Positions 16,485 through 24,943 are shown, numbered from the stretch's first letter. The stretch is DNA of 34,473 nt from Emticicia sp. (GCA_023254245.1 JALQYE010000024.1:1-34473); one strand, 5' to 3'. A program made the numbers and translations. Notes: generated from the sequence alone by a model not told the origin.

Positions 16485-18110
16485 ATGAATAGAAGTAAAA
16501 ACCTCGAAAGATTAGAAAATGAACAATTTGATATATGTATCATTGGTGGCGGAGCAAGCGGTGCTGGCTGTGCTTTAGATGCAGTCTTAAGAGGTTTTAA
16601 AGTGGCCTTGATTGAAAAAGAAGATTTTGCTGCCGAAACTTCTTCAAAATCAACCAAACTAATTCATGGCGGAGTAAGATACTTAGAGCAAGCCTTCAAA
16701 AACTTTGATTTTGCACAGCTTCGCCAAGTCAGACACGGACTTGAAGAACGCCATACTGTTATTCGGAATGCACCGCACTTAGCACACCCATTGGCATTGA
16801 TAACGCCAGTATTCAGTTGGTTTGAAGGCTTCTACTTTACTATTGGCCTCACCATATATGGTTTTTTTGCAAAAAATGATACTATGCCCAAAGCTCAATG
16901 GCTGAATAAAAAAGAGACCTTTGAACATATTCCGACACTTACGCCAAAGCTACATAGCTCGGTCATGTATTATGATGGACAACTTGATGATGCTCGCTAC
17001 TGTTTAGCCCTTGCCCACTCTGCTGATGAAGCGGGAGCGGCCGTAGTTAATCATTCAACAATCACAGGTTTTGAAAAAGATAGTAACGGCAAATTGGTTG
17101 CTGCAACTGTAAAAGACAATATTTTTGATAAAACCATTAGTGTAAAGGCCAAACTTTTTATTAACTGCACTGGCCCACACGGAGATAGTATTAGACTTTT
17201 GGCAAATTCTACTCAAGAAAAACGCCTACGCCCAAGTAAGGGAGTTCATATTATGCTTCCACCTGAAGTACTATGTAGTCAAGATGCAATGCTTATTCCA
17301 AAGACCAAGGATGGAAGAGTTGTTTTTGTTATTCCATTTGAGGGTGAAGTAATGGTTGGTACAACTGATGATGAATACAGAGACTTAGATAAAGAGCCTA
17401 TTTTAATTGAACAAGAAATTGATTTCTTGCTTGATACCCTCAGACCATATATAGCCAACGTTCCTAATAAATCTCAAATTAAATCGGGTTTTGGTGGCTT
17501 GCGTCCTTTAATTGCCTCATCTGGCTCGAAAGCTACAAAAAAACTCGTGCGTGACCATGAAGTAGAGTACGATGAAACATCGAATCTACTGAGCCTCTTA
17601 GGGGGTAAATGGACTACTTATCGCTTGATGGCTAAGGATACAATTGATGAAGCTTGTAAATTATTAAACAAAGAAGCCGAATGTAAGACAGAACTTCACT
17701 ATTTGATTGGTGGAGAAAACTATAATTTTGAAGAATGGCGAAACATTCAGGAAAAATATAAACTCGAAGAAGATATTTGTCAGCACTTAGCTAAAAAATA
17801 CGGTACAAGAGCCAAAAATGTATTAGAAGCATCTGACTTGACTGACCGAATCCATAGGGCTTATCCTTTCATCAAAGCCGAAGTTATTTATACGGTTCGC
17901 TACGAAATGGTGAATAGCTTACGAGATTTCTTTGCTCGTCGTACCCGCTTAGAGTTGATAGATTGGAAAGCGACACACAGTTCAGTCGATACGGTAGCTG
18001 AAATTATGGCTGCTGAACTAAATTGGTCTGAACAGCAAACACAAGCCAATAGTGATGATTATAAAAAGCTGTTGAAGAATTTTATACAATCAGCCAATAT
18101 AGTAGTTTAA
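16485..18110 (+). CDS. glpD: Glycerol-3-phosphate dehydrogenase (FAD, quinone-linked)
   Basis: GlpD oxidises sn-glycerol-3-phosphate to dihydroxyacetone phosphate at the inner face of the cytoplasmic membrane and passes electrons to the quinone pool. The N-terminal FAD-binding motif FDICIIGGGASGAGCA spans residues 15-30 and is followed by the GlpD hallmark SSKSTKLIHGGVRYLEQA (53-70). Later blocks include GTTDDEYRD and FGGLRPLI, and a C-terminal DAO_C domain (YEMVNSLRDFFARRTRLE). The 541-residue length is typical. No glpF or glpK is adjacent. It runs alone on the plus strand and is divergent from the fibre operon. Only a weak hairpin (18162-18170 with 18207-18215) follows it. Confidence 0.94.
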   Translation: MNRSKNLERLENEQFDICIIGGGASGAGCALDAVLRGFKVALIEKEDFAAETSSKSTKLIHGGVRYLEQAFKNFDFAQLRQVRHGLEERHTVIRNAPHLAHPLALITPVFSWFEGFYFTIGLTIYGFFAKNDTMPKAQWLNKKETFEHIPTLTPKLHSSVMYYDGQLDDARYCLALAHSADEAGAAVVNHSTITGFEKDSNGKLVAATVKDNIFDKTISVKAKLFINCTGPHGDSIRLLANSTQEKRLRPSKGVHIMLPPEVLCSQDAMLIPKTKDGRVVFVIPFEGEVMVGTTDDEYRDLDKEPILIEQEIDFLLDTLRPYIANVPNKSQIKSGFGGLRPLIASSGSKATKKLVRDHEVEYDETSNLLSLLGGKWTTYRLMAKDTIDEACKLLNKEAECKTELHYLIGGENYNFEEWRNIQEKYKLEEDICQHLAKKYGTRAKNVLEASDLTDRIHRAYPFIKAEVIYTVRYEMVNSLRDFFARRTRLELIDWKATHSSVDTVAEIMAAELNWSEQQTQANSDDYKKLLKNFIQSANIVV

Positions 18111-18279
18111 AGCGAATTTCGAAGGCCTACACCAACTCTCAATCGCAGATGCTACTCAGTATAAATGGGGCTGAGCTATGATTCATAAAAAACACAGTAA
18201 ATTTTACCCCATTTAACAAACTATTTTCTCATAATCAATAATAGGGGCTAATAAGTATTACGGCACAGAGTTGAGTATT

Positions 18280-18858
18280 TTATAACGAAACCCCCAAACT
18301 AACACCTCCCCGAAGTTCGTATTTACCTTCTACATACGAAGGTGTTACATTTGCTCTAAGAAAAACTACCCTTGGATGTGGCGGAATATCAAAAATAACC
18401 TGCTGCCTAAGTCCTAAAATAGCAAATGAATAAGTACGAGTATCAGCACTTCTGTAGGCTATGGGGGTAGCCCCAGCTCCTACCTCGACAAACCATTCTG
18501 CCGCAATTTTTGATGGAGCAGATTTACATTTTACACTTACTCGTTTGTGAATTCCTTTACGAAGATTATTAATTAAATAGTTATAGGTAATTGATGCGGG
18601 TACAGAAACTCCTCCACCATTTGCCACCGCTCCTATTCCTGTATCTTTTCCACCAGGAATAAAGCCAATTCCACCTCGTAAAGCTAAAAAGCTATTTTGC
18701 CATCTAACTGGTAAGTATTCCACATTAATGGAGCCCAGCGGACTAATCGCAAATGACTCAGCCATTACGGCGGTTCGATAGCGAGTGCGATACATTATTT
18801 GAGCTTGACTTATCTCAACTAATAAAAATAAAATTATGAGGGTTAGAAAATACTTCAC
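18280..18858 (-). CDS. Small secreted, probably outer-membrane beta-barrel protein
   Basis: No specific family is recognised. The 192-residue protein has a signal peptide (MKYFLTLIILFLLVEISQAQ). The mature sequence alternates polar and hydrophobic residues with many Gly and aromatic positions (SFLALRGGIGFIPGG, PASITYNYLI, ELRGGVSLGVSL), typical of small eight-stranded outer-membrane barrels in Bacteroidota. It is a single gene between glpD (convergent) and the beta-oxidation gene (same strand, about 200 bp downstream). No promoter element was identified. Confidence 0.6.
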   Translation of the reverse strand: MKYFLTLIILFLLVEISQAQIMYRTRYRTAVMAESFAISPLGSINVEYLPVRWQNSFLALRGGIGFIPGGKDTGIGAVANGGGVSVPASITYNYLINNLRKGIHKRVSVKCKSAPSKIAAEWFVEVGAGATPIAYRSADTRTYSFAILGLRQQVIFDIPPHPRVVFLRANVTPSYVEGKYELRGGVSLGVSL

Positions 18859-19004
18859 TGATTATAGGGTTACGTAAACTAATCATAAGACAAAAACGTG
18901 CCAAAATGTATCCTTTAAATAATATTTTACAATTTTCTAACCGTATGTTTCTCTTAAAAACGAATTTTAACTTAAAAAAATTACAATAACAAATACTTAT
19001 TCAC

Positions 19005-19027
19005 AAAAAAAGACGAGTTTTCTCGCC
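19005..19027 (-). terminator. Terminator after the beta-oxidation gene
   Basis: In the minus-strand RNA, GGCGAG pairs with CUCGUC (19027-19022 with 19017-19012, one G-U pair) around an AAAA loop, then a run of seven T (19011-19005). It begins 34 bp after the stop at 19061. Confidence 0.75.
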
Positions 19028-19060
19028 TTCTTTCTAATCGATACGATAAATCATCTATTT

Positions 19061-21205
19061 TTAGAGATTTCTTACCAGTTCCTTTTGCCTTTCGGTTAAT
19101 CTAAATCTTTCTCCATAAGTATCAGCTAAACGCTCTACTTCATTCAAGAAAGTTTCTTTTCCTATAAACTCAGGGAAGTTGAGTGTGCCACCCGCATACG
19201 GAGGAAACCCCCAGGCCAAAATCGAACCGATATTTCCATCTAATTTTGTCATTAATACTCCTTCATCAAAACATCGAATACACTCTACCACTTGGCGATA
19301 GAGCAAACGTTTTTTCACTTCTTCTACATCAGGTTGTGTTGCCGAAACAGGAAAATATTCAGCTAAACCTTCCCATAGATACTTTTTCCCTCCTTCTGGA
19401 TACTCATAAAAGCCTTTTTTGTTTTTCTTACCAAAACGACCTAAATCTTCCACCATCATTCGAGTTACTTGATAAGCTCCATCTTCTTCACTCAATGCTC
19501 CATCTGCAATACTTTGCTTAGAAATCTTCAAAGCTAAATCTAAAGCCACTTCATCGGATACGGCCAAAGCACCCACTGGCATTCCTGCATTTTTTCCTGC
19601 ATTTTCAATCAAAACTGGGTCAACACCATCTTTGAGCAAGGCAATTCCTTCGGTTGTGTAGGTGCTAAAACAGCGAGAAGTATAAAAACCACGAGAATCA
19701 TTAACCACAATTGGCGTTTTGCGGATTTTCTTCACAAAATCAACTGCCAATGCTACGGCATAGTCGGAAGTTTCTTTACCACGAATCAGCTCAACCAACA
19801 TCATTTTATCAACTGGCGAGAAGAAGTGAATCCCGATAAAATTTTCGGGCTTTACCGAAGCCTTTGCCAAGCCTGTAATCGGAATCGTTGAGGTATTTGA
19901 ACCAAATACTCCGCCTTCAACTAACATTGGTTCGGCCTCTTTAGTTACGGTTGCTTTTAGCTCACGGTTTTCAAAAACTGCCTCAATAATCAAATCACAA
20001 CCCTTAAAATCAGCTACATCGGCTGTTGGTTTTATCAAACTCAATAATTTTTCACCCTTATCGGCAGTCGTTTTTCCTCGTTCGATTCCTTTTTGTACCA
20101 ATCCTCTCGAATAATCTTTGCCCTTTTCAGCCGCTTCTATGCTTACATCTTTCAAAACAACCTCAATACCAGCCATTGCCGATACATACGCTATGCCAGC
20201 TCCCATGAAACCCGCTCCTAAAATACCGAGTTTTTTGACATCGGTTGCAGGAATATCTTTCGGGCGACTTGCTCCCTTGTCGGCCTCATTTTTGCCCAAA
20301 AACATTACTCCAATGAGGTTTTTAGCCTCACGAGATGTAGCCACTTTTACAAAGTAACGAGCCTCAATCGGAATCGCTCGGTCCATATTTACTTGTAAAC
20401 CTTCATAAACGCACGAAAGAATAGCAATCGGTGCAGGATAATTACCTTTGGTTTTATCCATAATCATGGCAGTTCCTCCAGCGAAAGTACGCATTCCCGT
20501 TGGCGACTGCACATTTCCACCTGGTACTTTATAATTTTCACGAGCCTTGATTGCTCCCGTCTTTTTATCGAACTCATCCCACGGCTGAATGGCCTTCTGA
20601 TTTGCTAAAATCCACTTCATGGCTTTTTCCATCATTTCCTCACGAGTAGCAGCAATGTCGTTGACCATGCCATAACCCAAAGCCTCTTTTGGCGAAATTC
20701 GCTTACCTTCAACCATCAACATCAGTGCAGCTTCCATCCCAATCAAGCGTGGCAAACGTTGTGTTCCGCCACCACCAGGAAGCAAGCCAAGCTGTACTTC
20801 GGGCAAACCAATTACGGCCTTTGGATTATCAAGAGCAATCCGATAATGGCAAGCCAAACATACCTCATAGCCACCACCCAAGGCTGTTCCGTTCATGGCT
20901 GCAACCACTGGCTTTCCGCAAGTTTCGAGTTTTCTGAAAATAGCGTTAAAATCAAGCGAAAACTTATGCATTTCGCTCGGGTCTTTGCTATTATTACGCA
21001 AAATCATCTTTACATCGGCTCCCGCAATAAATTCATTTTTCTCGGAAGTAATAATGATTCCTTTTACTTCGGAGTCAGCATAAGCTTTTTCGAGATGCCC
21101 TTCAAATTCAGGAATTGAAATATCGTTCAGAACGTTCATCGGCGACGTAGTCATATTCCAACTGATAATCGCCACGTTGTTTTCTACTTTATAGTTAATT
21201 TCCAT
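19061..21205 (-). CDS. fadJ: Fatty-acid oxidation complex alpha subunit (enoyl-CoA hydratase / 3-hydroxyacyl-CoA dehydrogenase)
   Basis: This cytoplasmic enzyme fuses two beta-oxidation steps: hydration of 2-enoyl-CoA and NAD-dependent oxidation of 3-hydroxyacyl-CoA. The hydratase domain (residues about 1-200) has oxyanion-hole AGAD (61-64) and the two catalytic glutamates in GGYEVCLACHYRIA (Glu114) and GLPEVQLGLLPGGGGTQRL (Glu136). The dehydrogenase domain starts with the Rossmann motif GILGAGFMGAGIAY (327-340) and has its catalytic His460 in IGIHFFSPVDKM. A C-terminal 3HCDH domain completes 714 residues, the normal length. The thiolase partner is not in the window. The start codon overlaps the end of the upstream nucleotidyltransferase-like gene by 11 bp. 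fadB is an equally fair symbol. Confidence 0.92.
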   Translation of the reverse strand: MEINYKVENNVAIISWNMTTSPMNVLNDISIPEFEGHLEKAYADSEVKGIIITSEKNEFIAGADVKMILRNNSKDPSEMHKFSLDFNAIFRKLETCGKPVVAAMNGTALGGGYEVCLACHYRIALDNPKAVIGLPEVQLGLLPGGGGTQRLPRLIGMEAALMLMVEGKRISPKEALGYGMVNDIAATREEMMEKAMKWILANQKAIQPWDEFDKKTGAIKARENYKVPGGNVQSPTGMRTFAGGTAMIMDKTKGNYPAPIAILSCVYEGLQVNMDRAIPIEARYFVKVATSREAKNLIGVMFLGKNEADKGASRPKDIPATDVKKLGILGAGFMGAGIAYVSAMAGIEVVLKDVSIEAAEKGKDYSRGLVQKGIERGKTTADKGEKLLSLIKPTADVADFKGCDLIIEAVFENRELKATVTKEAEPMLVEGGVFGSNTSTIPITGLAKASVKPENFIGIHFFSPVDKMMLVELIRGKETSDYAVALAVDFVKKIRKTPIVVNDSRGFYTSRCFSTYTTEGIALLKDGVDPVLIENAGKNAGMPVGALAVSDEVALDLALKISKQSIADGALSEEDGAYQVTRMMVEDLGRFGKKNKKGFYEYPEGGKKYLWEGLAEYFPVSATQPDVEEVKKRLLYRQVVECIRCFDEGVLMTKLDGNIGSILAWGFPPYAGGTLNFPEFIGKETFLNEVERLADTYGERFRLTERQKELVRNL

Positions 21206-21686
21206 TAGATGGTTGAATATATTTGGTTTGTTGTAAAATCAGATTTGCTTTTTTTAGGTCTTTCTCTCTACCAAATAGTGTAAAAATACGGTATTGTTCG
21301 GTCAGAGTTGGAATTTTGACACTTACCTTTTCATTTATCACAACCTCTTGCCAAGCATTAATGCTCAGAATTTGCCATGCGTTTTCATGAAAAACTTTTA
21401 GTTCCCCCATTACTTCAATCAGTATTTCATCAAATTTGAATCTACCAAAATTCGACAGAAATTTATCGGCATGAGCAGGCGAATAATTGTCCAGTCTATT
21501 TGTTTTCCAAAGTTGTTTCAAAAAGGCAGCATCACGATTTGAGGTCAATAAATCAACATCATCAATGTTTTCAAGCTCAATGCCAGCCAATACCAAAGCT
21601 GAACTTCCAACCACATAGCAGGTATCTTGCAATTGAGCTAAACCGTCCGCAATAATTTCTATTGATTTTTGAATTCTTTCTACCAT
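21195..21686 (-). CDS. Nucleotidyltransferase-fold protein, uncharacterised
   Basis: The protein carries a minimal nucleotidyltransferase-type core: CYVVGSSALVLAG (the G-S motif) followed by IDDVDLLTS, a D-x-D pair as in NTase-fold antitoxins and DUF6036-like proteins. The later third Asp is not obvious, so activity is uncertain. The start at 21686 (MVERIQ) is chosen because a minus-strand TATATTTG -7 element at 21723-21716 would place transcription start near 21710, within or after the more upstream ATG codons (21740, 21707). This gives 163 residues. The 3' end overlaps the beta-oxidation gene start by 11 bp, implying coupling. No HEPN partner is present. Confidence 0.6.
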   Translation of the reverse strand: MVERIQKSIEIIADGLAQLQDTCYVVGSSALVLAGIELENIDDVDLLTSNRDAAFLKQLWKTNRLDNYSPAHADKFLSNFGRFKFDEILIEVMGELKVFHENAWQILSINAWQEVVINEKVSVKIPTLTEQYRIFTLFGREKDLKKANLILQQTKYIQPSNGN

Positions 21687-21715
21687 TACAATACCGTATG
21701 CTTGCATACTATTTG

Positions 21716-21723
21716 CAAATATA
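21716..21723 (-). promoter_or_regulatory. -7 element for the nucleotidyltransferase-fadJ transcript
   Basis: On the minus strand the sequence is TATATTTG, an exact TAnnTTTG match. No TTTG lies 20 bp upstream. It decides the start of the nucleotidyltransferase-like gene, as an ATG at 21740 would lie upstream of transcription start. Confidence 0.45.
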
Positions 21724-21774
21724 AAAAATATGTTTAACATTTACATAGACAAGATTAATTATTCTGAGTGAAAC

Positions 21775-21815
21775 AAAAAAGCCCTTAAAATGTCTTTTAA
21801 CTACACTTTAAGGGC
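21775..21815 (-). terminator. Terminator after LD-carboxypeptidase
   Basis: GCCCTTAAA (21781-21789) pairs with TTTAAGGGC (21807-21815). On the minus strand the stem is followed by six T (21780-21775). It begins 23 bp after the stop at 21839. Confidence 0.85.
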
Positions 21816-21838
21816 ATTAAATGAATGTCTATCTAATT

Positions 21839-22741
21839 TTAGAATTCTAACCTAACCAGCTCATTGTCAATTCTTAACGAAGCAAATCTACCACAAGGAA
21901 TCGTCCAATTAATGGCTTCATGCCCAACAGGAAAATCATAGCAAATTGGATAGTTATATTCGGCCGTATGCTCGGTGATGATTTCGTAGAAAGTTTTGCC
22001 AAATGGTTCGTCATTTTCTTTTACATCCGAAAAATCTCCAACTATTAAGCCTGCTAAATTTTTGAGTTTTCCTGCTCGTTTTAGCTGAAGCATCATTCGG
22101 TCAATATTATAAAGATATTCAGAAATGTCTTCGATAAACAAAATTTTTCCATCGGTATCTACTTCTGATTTTGAGCCTATCAGGTGAGCTAAAATACAGA
22201 GATTTCCACCTACAATTTGCCCTTCTCCAACTCCTATTCTATTGCTTGGCTTTGATGTAATTGTGTAATTAATATCTCTACCGAAAAGAAACGATTCAAG
22301 TTTCTGAACCGAATCATAATCTCGCATAAACGTTTTAGGCATTGGTGCATGAAGACTCTGAAAACCCATTACCTGCAACTGCCCATGTACAGCCGTAATA
22401 TCGGAGAAACCAATAACCCACTTTGGGTTTTTCTTGAATTCGGTAAAATCAACAGCATCAATGATTCTTGAACTTCCGTAGCCACCTCTTGCCGAAAAAA
22501 CTGCTTTAATTTCTTGATTATCAATATTTTGTTGAAAGTCCTTTAAACGAATTTCGTCTGTTCCTGCAAAATTAAAATACGATGCAGCTACCGATTCGCC
22601 CACGATAACTTCTACGCCCCAATTTTCCTGCATGAGGTTTATGGCCGACTGAATATCGTCGGGATTGAGTTTACTGGCAAGAGCTACTATGGCTACTTTA
22701 TCGCCTTTTTTTAGGAATGGAGGAGAAATTAATGAATTCAT
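21839..22741 (-). CDS. ldcA: LD-carboxypeptidase (peptidase family S66)
   Basis: The enzyme cleaves the L-Lys/mDAP-D-Ala bond of murein tetrapeptides during peptidoglycan recycling. The start at 22741 (MNSLISPPFLKKGDKVAIVA) matches the family start; an upstream in-frame ATG at 22774 would add 11 residues encoded by a repeat-like sequence. Motifs: ARGGYGSSRIID (84-94), GFSDITAVHG with nucleophile Ser113, LFIEDISEYLYNIDRM with Glu204, and FPVGHEAINWTIPCG with His274. These form the Ser-Glu-His triad of S66. The length is 300 residues, as usual. The K+ channel gene ends 75 bp upstream on the same strand, and a terminator follows. No signal peptide is visible, fitting a cytoplasmic recycling role. 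Confidence 0.9.
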   Translation of the reverse strand: MNSLISPPFLKKGDKVAIVALASKLNPDDIQSAINLMQENWGVEVIVGESVAASYFNFAGTDEIRLKDFQQNIDNQEIKAVFSARGGYGSSRIIDAVDFTEFKKNPKWVIGFSDITAVHGQLQVMGFQSLHAPMPKTFMRDYDSVQKLESFLFGRDINYTITSKPSNRIGVGEGQIVGGNLCILAHLIGSKSEVDTDGKILFIEDISEYLYNIDRMMLQLKRAGKLKNLAGLIVGDFSDVKENDEPFGKTFYEIITEHTAEYNYPICYDFPVGHEAINWTIPCGRFASLRIDNELVRLEF

Positions 22742-22750
22742 TGTTGTAAC

Positions 22751-22795
22751 TTTTTTACCACATAGGCACGACACAGAGCTTCACGGAGTTTATTC
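22751..22795. repeat. ACCACAGAG-type dispersed intergenic repeat
   Basis: The gap between the K+ channel and LD-carboxypeptidase genes holds ACCACATAGGCACGACACAG followed by AGCTTCACGGAGTTT. Sequences of the form accacagaggcacacagag...cacggagttt recur between genes in many unrelated bacteria. One copy is seen here. It supplies the spurious 11-residue N-terminal extension of the downstream frame. Confidence 0.45.
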
Positions 22796-22816
22796 TTATA
22801 AGAATTTTAAAAAAAA

Positions 22817-23776
22817 TTATGGATTCAAAGATACGAGGTCAAAATCATGAATTTTGCGTAAATCTAAAATATAACTTTCTTCGCCATCGTTTTCGAGCAT
22901 TGGTTTGAATTTTGCCCCCCAAACCAATTCATCATTAAAGTATGAATGACGCTTATGAACCGCATCTGCAAAAGTATCATCTATACCTTCGGTAGCAATC
23001 ATAAATTCGGCATCGGCTTCGGCGAGAGATTCGGGTGTTTCTCCATAAAGTGGGCTGTCTTCGGTTATAGCGTGAACGATTGTCCAGTTGGTCGGAAAAA
23101 AATTCACTTTTGAGCGTTCGAGCGTAAGACCATAATATTGTCTGTTTCTAACGCCATTCTTTTCTTCAACTTTCGAAAAAACCAAACTCACACTCATATT
23201 TATGATTTGATTACTTTTTTCATTAACCATTCTGAACATAAAAGCATTGGTATCGAGATATGGAGCGATGATGGCATTTCGACTAAATAAAATTCGAGGA
23301 TTAGGTCGAGAGAATCGACCATAAAGTAAACCCGTGATGATTGCAAACATCATGAGTCCGCTTAAAGCCTCAATACCTGCTACAAAACTGGCAGCAAAAC
23401 CCACAGGGGCGATACGCCCATAACCAACCGTAGTAAGTGATTGAGCAGAAAAAAAGAAGGCGTCCCAAAACTGTGAATGAGTATTGGTCATGTCAACACC
23501 CGCCAAATGCTCTACGCCAATCACATAGTATAGGCTCGCAAAAACAAGGTTTAATATCAGATAAACAATTAGTACGATTAAAATAAATGTACTCCAACGA
23601 ACCGTAATAAGTCGATTGTAGAGATTAAGCCATGCTTCAAATGATTGCCCAACACGCTTTACATTAAACTGTCCAGCTCCAGTGATTAGTCGGGTTTGGC
23701 GGTCGGTCATTTTAGTACCGAAACCTAAATCTTGACGATTACGTTCTTTTTCAACAAGAGAATCTTTTTTCTTCAT
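22817..23776 (-). CDS. Inward-rectifier-type potassium channel (KirBac family)
   Basis: This is an inner-membrane K+ channel subunit that should act as a tetramer. From the preferred start at 23776 (MKKKDSLVEKERNRQDLGFG; an ATG at 23812 is possible) there is a slide-helix region, TM1 at about 62-85, a pore helix with the canonical selectivity filter TTVGYG (115-120), and TM2 at about 128-150 ending LLYGRFSRPNPRILFS, a KirBac hallmark. The remaining roughly 165 residues form the cytoplasmic immunoglobulin-like gating domain (FMFRMVNEKSNQIINMSVSL). The length of 319 matches KirBac proteins. The gene lies between DUF721 and LD-carboxypeptidase on the same strand. No accessory channel gene is nearby. 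Confidence 0.9.
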   Translation of the reverse strand: MKKKDSLVEKERNRQDLGFGTKMTDRQTRLITGAGQFNVKRVGQSFEAWLNLYNRLITVRWSTFILIVLIVYLILNLVFASLYYVIGVEHLAGVDMTNTHSQFWDAFFFSAQSLTTVGYGRIAPVGFAASFVAGIEALSGLMMFAIITGLLYGRFSRPNPRILFSRNAIIAPYLDTNAFMFRMVNEKSNQIINMSVSLVFSKVEEKNGVRNRQYYGLTLERSKVNFFPTNWTIVHAITEDSPLYGETPESLAEADAEFMIATEGIDDTFADAVHKRHSYFNDELVWGAKFKPMLENDGEESYILDLRKIHDFDLVSLNP

Positions 23777-23863
23777 AAATACATTGTGGGGCGAATCAAA
23801 CCTCGACCGCATTCTGTTAGGATAGTTCTAAACAGCAAACACAATTTTACTACAAAAAAGTTT

Positions 23864-24169
23864 TCAGAGAAATACCACATCATCAACAACCGACTCGCCT
23901 ACGTCTTTATTAATGAGGTCGAGTAGTTTGGTTTTTGCCATAAAAAGCTCTTGGCGAAGCGGAGATGAGTCGATTCGGAGATATAATACTCGATTTTTAA
24001 CGTAGATTTCTTTAGTTCGAGAAGCAATAGTAGGCCCCATCATTCGCCCCCAAAACGCAATTAGATAGGTTTCGTTGAAGCGAGTTTTTAGGTCGAATGT
24101 TTTCAGAAATGCTTCGATAGCATCTTTTAGTGGTGTAGCTTGCGAACGACGGGCGGTTTCTGATGCCAT
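23864..24169 (-). CDS. DUF721 (DciA-like) protein
   Basis: The 101-residue protein has the DUF721 pattern: an N-terminal helix (PLKDAIEAFLKTFDLKTRFNE), then W-G-x-x-[MV]-G-P-x-I-A (WGRMMGPTIASRTKEI), then the beta strands VKNRVLYLRIDSSPLRQELFM. Members of this family include DciA, which loads or assists the replicative helicase in bacteria lacking DnaC. The distribution fits, but the helicase role is inferred from family. It starts 25 bp after the YbbR-domain gene on the same strand, so it probably belongs to the tail of that operon. Confidence 0.8.
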   Translation of the reverse strand: MASETARRSQATPLKDAIEAFLKTFDLKTRFNETYLIAFWGRMMGPTIASRTKEIYVKNRVLYLRIDSSPLRQELFMAKTKLLDLINKDVGESVVDDVVFL

Positions 24170-24194
24170 AATTTTTAGTACTTTTGGCTATGAA

Positions 24195-24848
24195 CTATTT
24201 CAATAACTCTGCTACTTCAAAACTTATTAAGGCTTTTTCGGTATTTACTTTAACCAAATCATTCTGAGGTAAAGTAATTTTCACTTTATCATCAAAATTA
24301 GTGGCTAAATGCTTAGTTGGTATCTTAAGAAAAATCGTATCACTATATTTTTTGAGTACTGACTCAGGGCCTTCTAAAACTATCTCTAATGGAGAAATAT
24401 TGATAGGGCTCGATACAACAAAGTTCTTCTGTAAATCAATTCCTAAACTATCAACTCTTAATTTAATAGTTTTTCTCTTTTTTAGCTCAAAATGTAGGGT
24501 TGTTGTATCGGCCAAGATGTAATTCAGCTTTGGTCTTTTCAACAAAACCGTAAGAGATTCGAGTAATGATGCATTATCTAAGCTACTAACTGACAATGGA
24601 TTATTAATTTCATAAACCACAGGTGTAGCATTTGAAAATAAGTTATATTTCAGTAAATCCCAACCTGTACTCGATAAGCTAACATTTAACTTTTGTGGTA
24701 AAGGCTTGGTTGATATGTAGAGAGAGTCGTTGTATTTGATGCTTAGGGGGTAAGTAATTTTTGCTGAATACCCCGATTTATTTAAAGAATTTAGCAGCCA
24801 AATTACGAAGGCAGCCAAAAAGCACAATAATAAGGTTCTAATATTCAT
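24195..24848 (-). CDS. YbbR-domain membrane-anchored protein
   Basis: The protein has one N-terminal membrane anchor (MNIRTLLLCFLAAFVIWLLNSL) and two or more YbbR-like beta modules, for example YPLSIKYNDSLYI and LDNASLLESLTVLLKRPKLNY, then IDLQKNFVVSSPINISPLEIVLEGPESVLKKY, split here: FVVSSPINISPLEIV and LEGPESVLKKY. YbbR/CdaR proteins in Firmicutes regulate the diadenylate cyclase; the Bacteroidota role is unclear. The start at 24848 (ATG) is preferred to a GTG at 24863, as the latter lies inside the inverted repeat of the gap. It has 217 residues. It follows yajC after 95 bp. Confidence 0.78.
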   Translation of the reverse strand: MNIRTLLLCFLAAFVIWLLNSLNKSGYSAKITYPLSIKYNDSLYISTKPLPQKLNVSLSSTGWDLLKYNLFSNATPVVYEINNPLSVSSLDNASLLESLTVLLKRPKLNYILADTTTLHFELKKRKTIKLRVDSLGIDLQKNFVVSSPINISPLEIVLEGPESVLKKYSDTIFLKIPTKHLATNFDDKVKITLPQNDLVKVNTEKALISFEVAELLK

Positions 24849-24850
24849 GA

Positions 24851-24932
24851 GTCGATAGTGCACAGACCATAGTCGATAGCAAACAAAGTTTTGTAATAGA
24901 ATGCCTCTTACTGTGGTCTGTGGACTATCGAC
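24851..24932. repeat. Long imperfect inverted repeat between yajC and the YbbR gene
   Basis: Arms 24851-24872 and 24911-24932 are complementary at 20 of 22 positions with a 38-nt loop. They consist of short words GTCGATAG and GACTATCGAC, with further GACTAT copies up to 24942. It lies within an operon and ends 2 bp from the YbbR start codon, so it could fold over the start region in mRNA. Confidence 0.75.
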
Positions 24933-24943
24933 TATGGACTATA

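Noticed and set aside
18162-18215. TAAATGGGG/CCCCATTTA inverted repeat after glpD as a terminator.
   Set aside because: The 9-bp arms are perfect, but the loop is 36 nt and no T tract follows, so it was not listed as a terminator.
24849-24863. A GTG start five codons upstream for the YbbR-domain gene.
   Set aside because: It lies within the inverted repeat, and the downstream ATG gives a clean membrane anchor at the N-terminus.
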